DNA of 25,688 nt from the IMG/VR virus record IMGVR_UViG_3300025543_000183, positions 1-25,688 of that record; one strand, written 5' to 3'. Of this stretch, positions 7,103-15,923 are shown one piece after another. A model generated the notes under the pieces. That model searched no databases and was not told where the DNA came from. It saw only the letters and a list, made by a program, of their open reading frames with translations. The DNA is from a virus. A program made the translations under genes and the position numbers. Numbering within the stretch: position 1 is the first letter of the stretch; every line of letters begins with the position of its first letter.

Positions 7103-7300
7103 ATGGATTTAAAAATAGAAAAAGATGTTCCCATACCTCAGACAGTAACTTCGTTATTAAAAAGTATGGAGGTTGGAGACTCAGTTGTATGTAATCTAAA
7201 TAAATGCAATAGATTAAGAGCTAGAGCAAGTGAGGTTGGAATAAAAGTTCTTACAAGAAAAATAGAAGATAATTCATATCGACTATGGAGAATAAAATAA
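7103..7300 (+). CDS. Small phage protein with WRIK C-terminus
   Basis: A 65-residue protein starting at ATG 7103, with GGAG six bases upstream (7093-7096). A longer reading from TTG 7091 would place this ribosome site inside the gene. The sequence runs IEKDVPIPQT, MEVGDSVVCNL, an arginine-rich helix (NRLRARASEVGIK) and ends YRLWRIK. This PIP...MxxGDS...YRxWRI pattern is shared by a small phage family that I recognise but whose function I do not know. The basic middle helix could bind nucleic acid, which is inference only. Confidence 0.75.
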   Translation: MDLKIEKDVPIPQTVTSLLKSMEVGDSVVCNLNKCNRLRARASEVGIKVLTRKIEDNSYRLWRIK

Positions 7301-7491
7301 TGGCAATAGATAAAAGAGAAGCGAATGCTTTAGTAGAATCAATGACATTACTATTAGATTCTTTAGATCAAAACTTTGACAGCCTACCCTCTGGGTTAGA
7401 TACTGTAGTAAAGGAAGCTAAATTAACATTATTAAACGTGGATACTAAAGATGACAGACAAAGAAAAATTTATAGAATATTTAGACAGTAA
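7300..7491 (+). CDS. 63-residue protein of unknown function
   Basis: Starts at ATG 7300 in a TAATG overlap with the previous stop. GGAG (7287-7290) lies nine bases upstream. An earlier in-frame ATG at 7285 has no ribosome site and lies inside the previous gene. The product (MAIDKREANALVESMTLLLD...) is mainly helical with an acidic middle and a basic end (DDRQRKIYRIFRQ). There is no known domain. It overlaps the next gene by about 40 bases. Confidence 0.6.
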   Translation: MAIDKREANALVESMTLLLDSLDQNFDSLPSGLDTVVKEAKLTLLNVDTKDDRQRKIYRIFRQ

Positions 7492-7738
7492 AACTTGCGA
7501 CACAGTTATTGATGACGTGCAGCAATGTGTTGATGGTTGGTCAATGAAAGAATTAGACTCACGATCAGCAATCATTACACTAACAAGATTTGCTGTTGAT
7601 CTTACCTTTAAGTTTTCTTTCACACAAAAAGAAGCCTTAGAGTTAATACTAAGTATGGTACAAGATCACATGGACATAATGGGAGTTGAAAAACCAATCA
7701 CAGAAGATCCCGTAGAAGAAATAAAAATACTACATTGA
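7451..7738 (+). CDS. 95-residue protein of unknown function
   Basis: Starts at ATG 7451 inside the end of the previous gene, and its stop overlaps the TTG start of the helicase. Helices dominate (KEKFIEYLDSKTCDTVIDDV, SRSAIITLTRFAVDLTFKF), with an acidic C-terminus. The middle is hydrophobic but too polar and short for a confident membrane helix. The ribosome site is weak (CTAAAG), which fits coupling to the upstream gene. I do not recognise the family. Confidence 0.65.
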   Translation: MTDKEKFIEYLDSKTCDTVIDDVQQCVDGWSMKELDSRSAIITLTRFAVDLTFKFSFTQKEALELILSMVQDHMDIMGVEKPITEDPVEEIKILH

Positions 7739-9405
7739 AACTTAGATACTACCAAAGGGATGCAATAGATTCCCTACACCATTGGTTTGCCAATCGTCCA
7801 GCAGAGGATCATGCTTTGATCGTACTGCCAACGGCTGCTGGTAAAACCATTATCTTTTCTCATTTTATTAAAGAGATACTAGCCAAAGATCCTACAGCTA
7901 GGTTCTTGGTTATGGCTCATAGAAAAGAATTAGTAGAACAAGCAGAGACTAAACTTAAAACTGTATGGCCCGATGCTCCAGTGGGTGTATTGGCAGCAGG
8001 GATGAAACGCTTTGAGATAGATTCACAGATCCTTATAGCAAGTAGAGATACCCTAGCATCACCCAAGAGATTAGATGCTGTCGGTAGCTTTGATTACATG
8101 ATCATAGATGAAGCACATAACGTACCGCCAAGCTCTCATACTAGATACAAGAAGATTATAACAACCCTATCAGACAGGAATCCTATGAAGGTTATGGGCT
8201 GTACTGCCACACCATATCGTATGGGACAAGGTTATATATATGGCAATCGTAAAGATCATTTCTTTAAAGGACTAGCTTATTCAGTATCAATACCTGAGCT
8301 GATCCGTAATGGATTTTTGTGTAGGTTATCAGCCTATGCTGTAAATGAGGATGCCATCATTGATGCAGGAGCTGTTGCATTAAAGTTTAAGAATGGAGAC
8401 TTTAAGGAAAGCGAACTAGAAAAAATAGCTATGGTCGATGATACGATCTTACAGGTTATTAACGACTGGATTGATAACGCTTATACCAAAGGTAGAACAG
8501 CTACAGTATTCTTTTGTGTATCAGTATTACATGCAGAGAAAATGACTCAATGCTTGAAGACCTATGGGATCGAAGCTGAATGCGTTACAGGTGAGACACC
8601 AAAAGATAAAAGAGAAGATGTATTAAAAAGATTCAACGCTGGATCTATACATGCTATATGTAATGTGGGTGTGCTGACTGAAGGTTGGGATGCTCCAAGA
8701 GCTGACTGCGTAGCATTACTTAGACCAACACAAAGCGTTGGCTTGTTTGTTCAAATGTGCGGAAGGGGGATGAGACTGCACGAGGAGAAAGACAACTGCC
8801 TACTACTAGACTATGGAGAAAATGTAGCTAGGCATGGTTGTCTTGATGAGATACAACCTGATCAGTCAGCTCCAGCTAGATACCATCCTAAGATATGTTC
8901 TAACTGTAGTGCAATTAACTTACCCTCAGCTAAGAAATGTATTGAGTGTGGTCAAGAGTTTGAAGGATCTAAAAAGTTTGAAGAACTACAGACTAAGAAA
9001 GAAAAAGAAGTTGCTAAGAGAACTAAGGCAGAGAGACAAGCTGTCTTGTCTGATGAGAGAGAGAAGGCCAAGCCTAGATACAAACCTGTCACTGACATCT
9101 ATGCAACAGTAACCAAATCACAGAATGGCAGTGAGTATTGTCAAGTAATCTTTACAGTTAAGAATGAATTTTTCCCTAAGAAAATGCCGTTGATGTTTGG
9201 ACATCCCAAAGCACACCACATGGCAGTACGTAAGTGGAAGAAGATAGCAGAGAAGTGGGGATCGCCCAAGCAACCATGGATGGCCGCTGAATTAATAAAC
9301 AGTGGTGCCTTTGAGAACATAGCAGAGATTGTCTTACAAAAGCAGGGCAAGTATGAGAATGTTATAGGGATCAGAACAAAACAAAACGAGGAGATATTAT
9401 TATGA
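7735..9405 (+). CDS. Superfamily 2 DEAD/DEAH helicase with C-terminal zinc ribbon
   Basis: An ATP-driven helicase or translocase acting on phage DNA. Motifs: Q-like LRYYQRDA (3-10), Walker A PTAAGKT (32-38), DEAH (125-128), CTATPYR (156-162), motif IV FCVSVLHAEKM (260-270), motif V GVLTEGWDAP (312-321), motif VI QMCGRGMR (340-347). A four-cysteine zinc ribbon follows (Cys388, 391, 402, 405), then a charged helix and a C-terminal domain of about 110 residues that I do not recognise. The only workable start is TTG 7735, which overlaps the previous stop as TTGA. The next in-frame Met lies after Walker A. It sits between recombination genes and probably acts in fork restart, branch migration or recombination-dependent replication. 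Confidence 0.92.
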   Translation: MKLRYYQRDAIDSLHHWFANRPAEDHALIVLPTAAGKTIIFSHFIKEILAKDPTARFLVMAHRKELVEQAETKLKTVWPDAPVGVLAAGMKRFEIDSQILIASRDTLASPKRLDAVGSFDYMIIDEAHNVPPSSHTRYKKIITTLSDRNPMKVMGCTATPYRMGQGYIYGNRKDHFFKGLAYSVSIPELIRNGFLCRLSAYAVNEDAIIDAGAVALKFKNGDFKESELEKIAMVDDTILQVINDWIDNAYTKGRTATVFFCVSVLHAEKMTQCLKTYGIEAECVTGETPKDKREDVLKRFNAGSIHAICNVGVLTEGWDAPRADCVALLRPTQSVGLFVQMCGRGMRLHEEKDNCLLLDYGENVARHGCLDEIQPDQSAPARYHPKICSNCSAINLPSAKKCIECGQEFEGSKKFEELQTKKEKEVAKRTKAERQAVLSDEREKAKPRYKPVTDIYATVTKSQNGSEYCQVIFTVKNEFFPKKMPLMFGHPKAHHMAVRKWKKIAEKWGSPKQPWMAAELINSGAFENIAEIVLQKQGKYENVIGIRTKQNEEILL

Positions 9406-9653
9406 ACAAAACTAAATTAGTAGAACTAGCAGATGAAGTATTGACTGATGTTGATGTTGATATGCAAAGTGTTTTAAAAAAAGAATTAGAGATAAATTTA
9501 TGTGAGAAGTTAGCTGATATTTTTTTTGCAGCACAACGACACCATAAATACCCTTTAGATGTTGGTCGCATTGGAAAAAATGAAAAATCCTACAAAGCTG
9601 TAAAACCAATATTGGATGATTGTATAGATAAATTATTAGGAAAAACAAAATGA
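9402..9653 (+). CDS. 83-residue protein of unknown function
   Basis: ATG 9402 overlaps the helicase stop as ATGA and follows GAGGAG about 9 nt upstream. The stop overlaps the nuclease start. The product (MNKTKLVELADEVLTDVDVD...) is helical, acidic at first and lysine-rich at the end. A central stretch ADIFFAAQRHHKYPLDVGR is the most distinctive part. There is no recognised domain. Tight packing between the helicase and the nuclease suggests an accessory protein of that pair. Confidence 0.7.
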   Translation: MNKTKLVELADEVLTDVDVDMQSVLKKELEINLCEKLADIFFAAQRHHKYPLDVGRIGKNEKSYKAVKPILDDCIDKLLGKTK

Positions 9654-10735
9654 CAATCAATCATCTTCTTGATGAAGTAGAAACAAATACTGAGAGACAC
9701 CAAAGGTTTTATTTGGGTATCAGTGGTATCGGCAATCCAAATCAAAGGCTCCTTTGGATGCGATACCGCTGGCTCATGCCCGATGAATGGGAGCCAAGAG
9801 TTCTTAGACTTTTAGACCTAGGCAATGTAGTAGAAGATCATTTGATTGAGAAGCTACGTAAGATACCAGGAGCCATTATCTATGATGTTCAAAAGGATGG
9901 TAAGCAATTTAAAACAGAGGCTCTTGGAGGGCATGTCAAAGGACACATAGATGGTGTCGCTAGAAACCTACCAGGCTTGAAAGAAAACATACCCTATCTG
10001 TTAGAGTTTAAAACAGCTAACGACAATCGTTTTAAAAATTTAGAAAAGCTAGGTAGTTATTGTGCTTGGTCAGAAGAGTATGACGCACAGATTCATTTGT
10101 ACATGGGACTTTTTAAAATGGATCATTGCATAGCTATCGTTTACAACAAAAACAATTCAGCTTTGTATACAGAAGTTATTGACTTTGATTACTTAAAGTT
10201 TGAAATGCTTATGGAAAAAGCAGAGCATGTATTGAAAACTAATACGCCACCTGACAACAACATACCCGAGACTGACTACAGAATACGTAGCTTTATGTCT
10301 GCTAAAGAAAGGGCCGCATATCTTGGCAGATCTTTACCTGAGAAAGTTCATTGCAGATCATGTCGCTTTGCTAGTGTTGATATTAACAAGGGTGGGGGGC
10401 ATTGGCATTGCTCTCAACATGACAAAGGAATCAGCGAGGATAGACAGACTAAGGGATGTCCAAGACATAACTATATACCAGAGCTAATACCAGCAACCAT
10501 GATCGAAGAGGATGATAACTTTGTTATGTATGAGAAAGATGGGTTTAAGTTTATTAACGTAGCTAGTCAGAAAGAATCTACTGGCGACAACCTTTACTCT
10601 AGTGAGGAGCTGATAGAAGTAATCAACAGTGGCTTTCCAAAAGAATTACTAGAACAGTGTGCTTCTGCTAAGAGATTAATGAATGGTACGATCAAGAGTA
10701 TCAGACCTTGGGTTGAAACAGGCGTGCCTTTCTAA
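9650..10735 (+). CDS. PD-(D/E)XK nuclease, Cas4/RecB-like, with four cysteines
   Basis: Likely a phage exonuclease that resects DNA ends for the Sak4/DUF669 annealing pair. The nuclease core shows GHIDGVA (Asp101), LLEFKTAN (Glu119, Lys121) and a following QxxxY-type motif, YDAQIHLYM (Gln147). An early acidic residue lies in VVEDHLIE (60-67). Four cysteines (Cys235, 238, 254, 270) lie after the core, spaced C-x2-C-x15-C-x15-C. Cas4 and AddB nucleases use similar sets to hold an iron-sulfur cluster, but zinc binding is equally possible. The last ~85 residues are acidic and unassigned. The gene ends the rightward operon, and its TAA overlaps the stop of the leftward DUF1064 gene. Confidence 0.85.
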   Translation: MTINHLLDEVETNTERHQRFYLGISGIGNPNQRLLWMRYRWLMPDEWEPRVLRLLDLGNVVEDHLIEKLRKIPGAIIYDVQKDGKQFKTEALGGHVKGHIDGVARNLPGLKENIPYLLEFKTANDNRFKNLEKLGSYCAWSEEYDAQIHLYMGLFKMDHCIAIVYNKNNSALYTEVIDFDYLKFEMLMEKAEHVLKTNTPPDNNIPETDYRIRSFMSAKERAAYLGRSLPEKVHCRSCRFASVDINKGGGHWHCSQHDKGISEDRQTKGCPRHNYIPELIPATMIEEDDNFVMYEKDGFKFINVASQKESTGDNLYSSEELIEVINSGFPKELLEQCASAKRLMNGTIKSIRPWVETGVPF

Positions 10736-11061
10736 GCTTTAGCTTTTTTTATTACTATAATTTCTACGCCTGGATACAAAGCTTCAACAAGTTTCTTCTT
10801 TAATCTAAACATAGGTGTCTCTATACCCTTGGTATCTTCTATGATCTCATCGCCATTGATGTTCTTATATTTAAAGTCAGCCTTGTAAAGACATACCTTC
10901 TTTTCATTAACAAAGCATGGGAAGGGTGGGTGTACTTCTATGTCAGAGATTAGGCCTTTATCTTCTAGTTCTTTAAGATGATTGTATCGAGCTGCCTCAA
11001 GTTTGCTATCAAAGGTATAGCCATCGAGTCTTACTTTCTTTGCTCCGTATTTGTTGTACAA
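10732..11061 (-). CDS. DUF1064 nuclease-like protein
   Basis: A small phage protein of the DUF1064 family, within the PD-(D/E)XK/VRR-like nuclease superfamily. The residues expected for the fold are visible: KYGAKK at the start, FDSKLEAARY (18-27, Glu22), YKADFKY (about 59-65) and the metal/Lys motif IIEDTKG (about 73-79). Members may resolve branched DNA or act in packaging, but this is not settled. The start is TTG 11061, because a stop lies three codons upstream and no ATG occurs before the core motifs. AGGAA lies about 8 nt upstream, and the start falls one base after the stop of the 1316-aa gene. It is the last gene of the late operon, tail-to-tail with another nuclease. Confidence 0.85.
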   Translation of the reverse strand: MYNKYGAKKVRLDGYTFDSKLEAARYNHLKELEDKGLISDIEVHPPFPCFVNEKKVCLYKADFKYKNINGDEIIEDTKGIETPMFRLKKKLVEALYPGVEIIVIKKAKA

Positions 11062-11062
11062 A

Positions 11063-14000
11063 TTAGATTCCTAGTATTTTCTTTTCTTCTTCTTCTCTTA
11101 GTAGCTGAGATGCTCTGCTAGGTTGAGCAAGATTAGGTGCTTCAAACTGTCCTTGTAAAGATTGTCCAGTTAAATCTATTGAAGCAGAAGCCAAGTCTCC
11201 AATAGGTACTTCTTGAGGTGCTTTAATATCTGTTCCTTGTAAAGCAAAGTTAAGTACATCTTGATTAACTTCACTAGGTTTAAATATACCTAGCATAACC
11301 AAGTCTCTGTTAGCTACCTTAGCAATCTTTAACTGTTCGCTAATAGCATAATCAGGAACTCCTAATGTTCTTGCATCTTCTATAGCTGTGTAAAGAGTTC
11401 TTAAAGAATTGTATCTGTCTTTGTTTGTATTGATGTAACCTTTAACAAAACTTTCTGCATCTCTTCTGTTATTTGATCTAAGCAATCTATTAAATTCATT
11501 AGTTGTTTCTCTTATAGCTCTCTTAGACTCTGCTGCTTTGTAATACAGAGATCTTTCTAGCTGTGGTTTAACAACTTTAATACCAGAGAAAGCTTGTACC
11601 ATTGTCTCTGCTACATCAATAGGTTTTCCTTTTGGACTAATTAAATCTTCTTCTCCTGTAAAGACAGAGGCTGCAGCTGTTACAAAATCTTTAGGAACTA
11701 TCTGTGTTCCTTCTGCATCAACTTGTACTGAAAAAGGCAGTGCTGTAGGTGCTATAGAATTAAAAACGTGAATCATTGATTTTAAACCCTTATCACCTAA
11801 TAAATCTGATTCGTTATAAATAATTTTACCTGTTGATGTTTGACCAGATTGTGCTTCAAGCAAGGCGTTAGCACCTATACTTGTAGATAAAAAAGGATTT
11901 GCCATTTCTCCTACTGAATCTATTGTTGCATTACTTGCTATGCTTAGTAGACTAGCTTCGTTTCTATTGCCAGTAGCAACTGCATTTAATACAGCTCTAA
12001 ATGGTCTTTGCAAATAATCATAGGGATTGGTGTAACTGTAATTAATAAATCCTGTAATATTTCCTTGTGCATCAGTGCTGGTTGGAATCATAGTCGCAGT
12101 CTTTTCCCAAGGTGCAGCAAAAGATCTTTTATATGCGTCTATCTGTTCTTGACTTGAACCAGTTAGGGCTAGACCTGCTGCGGTTAAACCTGCTGGAACT
12201 CCAACAGTAGTAGTTAGTCCAGACGTTAGTCTTCTCATTCCTACTTTTTGTAATTCTGCATTGTTACTTGCTAGTTCTTTAATACCTCTTGATATAGTGT
12301 TGCCAGTATTTCTTACTATCTCAGCAGGGAAAGCTGTAAAGTTACCTATGACTGGTATAAATTTTAATTGTTTTACTATCTCAGGAACTCTTGAGTAAGT
12401 GGGAGTTACATTCAAAGCTATGTCAGCAGACTCTGCTTTAATAAATTTATCTAAAGCATCATCGCTAACAGATTTTAATTCACCAACATTGATAGTACCA
12501 TCTTGTCTAATAAGTTTTTGAATATCAGTATTAGAAAAATTCTTAGCAGCATTGACAGGAATAAAGGCATCATCAGTAGAGTCAGCTATAACCTTTGTAA
12601 GTTTTGCTTGTTCGCCATTCCAATTAATCCACCTAGCCGCGTTATCTGATCCTGTATAAATTCTTTCAACAGGTTTTAATGCTTTCTGTAATTTATTTGT
12701 AAGACCGTTTGATTGTAATTTTTTCATCAAAGCAACATCTTCTATAGCATAAGAAGCTAAGTCAGCTATTTCTTCTAACTGCGTACCTCTTCCTACAACA
12801 ATACCGTACTCTCTTCCTTCTTTAATATCTTTGTTGTATTTTGTTTTTTGCCTTGGATCAAAAACACCAGCAAAAGACTTTTGAAAAGTTTTTGTAAACT
12901 CAGCAGAAGGCCCAAGGTTTCCATTCATAGCAGCAAATAATGGGACACTTGTATTGTTTCTTATATGAGCACCAACAGATAACAAGGTTTTGTTATATTG
13001 TCCTACTGTTTTTAAACCTAACAAACCCTTGTAAACATTTTTTAAAATGTTAGGCATAGTATTCATAAAATCTTTTGATGATCCTGTAACAGCATCAACA
13101 AAAACTTTTGGTGCATAGGTATCTTGTAAAGCACCTTGCTTGTCATTAAATTTTACATAATCAACGCCGTCTATTGTAACTTCATCTCTTAGTGAAGGAA
13201 TTTCTTTTCCTGTCTTTGGATCTTTTTTAGGAGCAATTTGTTTTCCTGTCTTTGGATTTATTTCAGGAGCTTTTAATACATTTATTCCTTCAGCTGTTAA
13301 TTGATCAGGAGTCTTTAAAAAAGATGTGGTTCCTAATTGTTTTGCATTATCATTAATTAATCTTATATCATCATAAACTTTTATATTTCCTACTGAAGTA
13401 GCAATTTTAGATATAGTAGAAGTAGCTGCAAAAGTCTCATCTACTAAAGCTTTTCTCCACTCAGATCCTTCTTTGTATGTAAGGGGAGTTATCTCACCTA
13501 AAGCTTCCCTAACTTCAGGTAAGTTTTTTAATGTTTTTCCTTTTAGTAAGCCACCTTTTATATTGTTTACTAAAAGCTCTGGAGTTTCGTGAGGGTTTAA
13601 AGAGTTTTTAGGATTTCTTATATCATCAAAAATTTGTATTGCTTTAGATGTTCCAAGAGGATCACCCTCAAGTCCTGCTACTGTTTTAATTTTATCAATG
13701 GCTGCATCGTATACTTCTTTAGATGGCTCAAAACCAGAATCATTTATGGCTCTGTAAAGAGTTGTTCCATACAAACCTCTGTTTTTAAGTAACGCATCTT
13801 TAAAATTTTGATCTAAAGTTAAACCTGCAACAGTAGGTCTATCAGAAACTAAATCAAATAATAGTTTTTGTTCTAATTCAAATATTGTTTTATTGTTTTG
13901 AACTATAGAAGATATTGTATTATTAGGATCTATCCCTAGAGCCTCGTAATCTATTTTGTTTCCTGATCCTTCAAAACTTTTAATCTTTTTTAAAGCTTCG

Positions 14001-15013
14001 TCTTGAAGTTCTTTTGCTTTAATTCTTTTTGCATCGTCAGCTAAAGAAGGAAACTGTCTTTCAACAGCAAGCAAAGGTGCTCTATAAGTTGATATAGATT
14101 TAACTAATTCTAAAGAGTCTTTATCATTTAATTTACCACCATTGGTAACAGCATCTTCCATTGTTCTTCTTATCTTATCTCCAGCATCAGCTATCTCTAA
14201 TCCAAGATTAGATGCGTAAGCTTTTTGTGTTTGAAATACATCTGATATTAATTTATTATTTTTTGTAGTTTGTTCAAAAGTTCCACCGTAACTAAAGTTT
14301 TTTCTTAAGTAATCAAATAAACTTTTATCTGCTTTGGTTGCAGAAGCAAGAGCTTCATTTGGGCTAACTTTTTTAGCTAATGCACTCATGTAAGGTGCAA
14401 TTAGATCTAATCCAACACCAGCTGTTTTAAGAGTTCCTCCCACAACCTTGGGTGCAGCATAAACAAATGATGCTGTCTCAGCAAACACTTGCATTCTTTC
14501 TTTTAGTCTTGCAGCTGCGGCATCTCTGCCTGCAAGATTCTTAATTCTTTCTTCGTCACTTTCTTTATCAAAGATCATGTCAGCAAAAGTATCAACATCA
14601 TCTGTAGCTACAGCAGCATCGACTGCACCTATAGCTCCTAGTTGTTTTGCTTTACTTAATTTAGATAGAGCACTTGCTGTGCCAAGACCAGGTATACCAA
14701 ACTGAGCAATCATTTGTGCTGTTTTACCAGCAGTACCTTCTACTTCAGGTTTAATACCTTCAAAAAATTCGTTTACATTGTCAGTTACTTCTGTATTAAA
14801 TAGAAGATCAATACCAGTTGTCGGTATGGTAGCAAGGCCTTGAGGTATAGAGACAACACCTGCAGCTATTCCTCTACCTATGTCTCCTGCTAAAGAACCA
14901 GATGATCCAGTTCTTTTTCTTTTCATTGATTTTTGTTTTGCTTTTTCTATTTCTTTAGGATCATTACTATCTACAAATAATTTTCTTCCATCCTCAAGAA
15001 CCACTAAAGGCAC
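11063..15013 (-). CDS. Giant 1316-aa virion protein, probable internal/ejection protein
   Basis: The largest gene here, within the structural operon. It starts at GTG 15013 with GGAG seven bases upstream. The N-terminus (VLEDGRKLFVDSNDPKEIEKAK) resembles the short leader found on other phage internal virion proteins. Long helical regions alternate with glycine/alanine-rich hydrophobic stretches (about 44-65 and 950-975) that could insert into a membrane. A duplicated PKTGKxI unit occurs in the middle (13190-13265). I see no clear transglycosylase or protease motif. The length, composition and position after the tail genes fit the large internal proteins that short-tailed phages eject into the host envelope. 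That role is inference. Alternative: a scaffold or tape-measure-like protein. Confidence 0.65.
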   Translation of the reverse strand: MPLVVLEDGRKLFVDSNDPKEIEKAKQKSMKRKRTGSSGSLAGDIGRGIAAGVVSIPQGLATIPTTGIDLLFNTEVTDNVNEFFEGIKPEVEGTAGKTAQMIAQFGIPGLGTASALSKLSKAKQLGAIGAVDAAVATDDVDTFADMIFDKESDEERIKNLAGRDAAAARLKERMQVFAETASFVYAAPKVVGGTLKTAGVGLDLIAPYMSALAKKVSPNEALASATKADKSLFDYLRKNFSYGGTFEQTTKNNKLISDVFQTQKAYASNLGLEIADAGDKIRRTMEDAVTNGGKLNDKDSLELVKSISTYRAPLLAVERQFPSLADDAKRIKAKELQDEALKKIKSFEGSGNKIDYEALGIDPNNTISSIVQNNKTIFELEQKLLFDLVSDRPTVAGLTLDQNFKDALLKNRGLYGTTLYRAINDSGFEPSKEVYDAAIDKIKTVAGLEGDPLGTSKAIQIFDDIRNPKNSLNPHETPELLVNNIKGGLLKGKTLKNLPEVREALGEITPLTYKEGSEWRKALVDETFAATSTISKIATSVGNIKVYDDIRLINDNAKQLGTTSFLKTPDQLTAEGINVLKAPEINPKTGKQIAPKKDPKTGKEIPSLRDEVTIDGVDYVKFNDKQGALQDTYAPKVFVDAVTGSSKDFMNTMPNILKNVYKGLLGLKTVGQYNKTLLSVGAHIRNNTSVPLFAAMNGNLGPSAEFTKTFQKSFAGVFDPRQKTKYNKDIKEGREYGIVVGRGTQLEEIADLASYAIEDVALMKKLQSNGLTNKLQKALKPVERIYTGSDNAARWINWNGEQAKLTKVIADSTDDAFIPVNAAKNFSNTDIQKLIRQDGTINVGELKSVSDDALDKFIKAESADIALNVTPTYSRVPEIVKQLKFIPVIGNFTAFPAEIVRNTGNTISRGIKELASNNAELQKVGMRRLTSGLTTTVGVPAGLTAAGLALTGSSQEQIDAYKRSFAAPWEKTATMIPTSTDAQGNITGFINYSYTNPYDYLQRPFRAVLNAVATGNRNEASLLSIASNATIDSVGEMANPFLSTSIGANALLEAQSGQTSTGKIIYNESDLLGDKGLKSMIHVFNSIAPTALPFSVQVDAEGTQIVPKDFVTAAASVFTGEEDLISPKGKPIDVAETMVQAFSGIKVVKPQLERSLYYKAAESKRAIRETTNEFNRLLRSNNRRDAESFVKGYINTNKDRYNSLRTLYTAIEDARTLGVPDYAISEQLKIAKVANRDLVMLGIFKPSEVNQDVLNFALQGTDIKAPQEVPIGDLASASIDLTGQSLQGQFEAPNLAQPSRASQLLREEEEKKILGI

Positions 15014-15015
15014 TG

Positions 15016-15921
15016 TTATTCTCCAGCTACAATCATCTCAGCTAATTGTGTTATGTCTCCGCCAGTTTGTTGAAACATTGCTAAGAAACTAATTAAATTT
15101 ATTTCATTTCCATTAAGATCAGTTAGCTTTCCATCTTTCTTGTTTGTTAGTTCTTTTCTAAATTGAGCTAATAAAGCAGCTGCTCCAGCTATTGCTGTTT
15201 GATCTATTGGAGAAGCACCAGCTTGAATTTTTTGTAACTTTTTAATATCTTCATCACTCATTGCTAGTAACTGTTCTTGATCTGTCATTGCATCTTCTTG
15301 TCTTGCACCCTCTTCCATAGCAGCTTGACCAAAGTCAGAGATAGCATTCCTTGGAACAAAGCCTTCGCTTGGTTGCATCATAGCTAAGAATCCTGCCATC
15401 ATTTGTTTTGCAAACTCAGGATCTCTACTAACTTTTTCCATATAGCTTGATGGAAAAGCTTTTACATAATCAAGGAATACAGGTGATTCTCTTCCTGCTT
15501 CCATTGCAATCTCCATGGTTTTTTGTTTAAGAATATCTTTTAGTGCGTCTGAATCATTAACTTCTTTAAGTCCTGATACTTTTTCTTTAGGAGGTGAAAC
15601 TTTAGTTTTTTCATCATCGCCTGTTAGTCCCATATATAAACCTGCCGCTGGAACTCCACCGTAACCAGCCGCTCTAATTGCACCTGTTACTGCACTTCCC
15701 TCTGGTCTACCTGGATTTCTACCAATACTTCTTAAGGTTGATTGAATTACTTTTCCACTGCCAACAAAAGGAGCAACCATTTCTGATGGAATAACTTTAG
15801 GAGATGCTGGTTTAGTTTTAGTAATAGCTGTACTAGGTTTGGGCTTAGGTTTGGGTTTAGGCTTAACTTTTTTAATTAAAGATGTTATTCCTGATTTTGC
15901 TAATCTATCTCTTAATGCCAT
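15016..15921 (-). CDS. 301-aa structural-operon protein with KP-repeat linker
   Basis: Begins MALRDRLAKSGITSLIKK, followed by a (KP)-repeat linker (about 19-31) and a Pro/Thr-rich stretch to about 50. A small glycine-rich hydrophobic part (about 80-100, GAIRAAGYGGVPAAGLYMGL) could touch a membrane. The remainder is helical, with methionine-rich motifs (EFAKQMMAGFLAMMQPSEGF) and an alanine-rich helix (about 245-258). I do not recognise a family. It starts 2 nt before the preceding stop region and ends with GGAG, which serves as ribosome site for the 1316-aa gene. It is probably a virion or assembly protein expressed with its neighbours. Confidence 0.65.
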   Translation of the reverse strand: MALRDRLAKSGITSLIKKVKPKPKPKPKPSTAITKTKPASPKVIPSEMVAPFVGSGKVIQSTLRSIGRNPGRPEGSAVTGAIRAAGYGGVPAAGLYMGLTGDDEKTKVSPPKEKVSGLKEVNDSDALKDILKQKTMEIAMEAGRESPVFLDYVKAFPSSYMEKVSRDPEFAKQMMAGFLAMMQPSEGFVPRNAISDFGQAAMEEGARQEDAMTDQEQLLAMSDEDIKKLQKIQAGASPIDQTAIAGAAALLAQFRKELTNKKDGKLTDLNGNEINLISFLAMFQQTGGDITQLAEMIVAGE

Positions 15922-15923
15922 AA

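Noticed and set aside
10725-10760. Bidirectional intrinsic terminator at the convergent junction
   Set aside because: AAGCT/AGCTT with a T run is present, but the loop would be only 2 nt and the stem 5 bp. Too weak to call.
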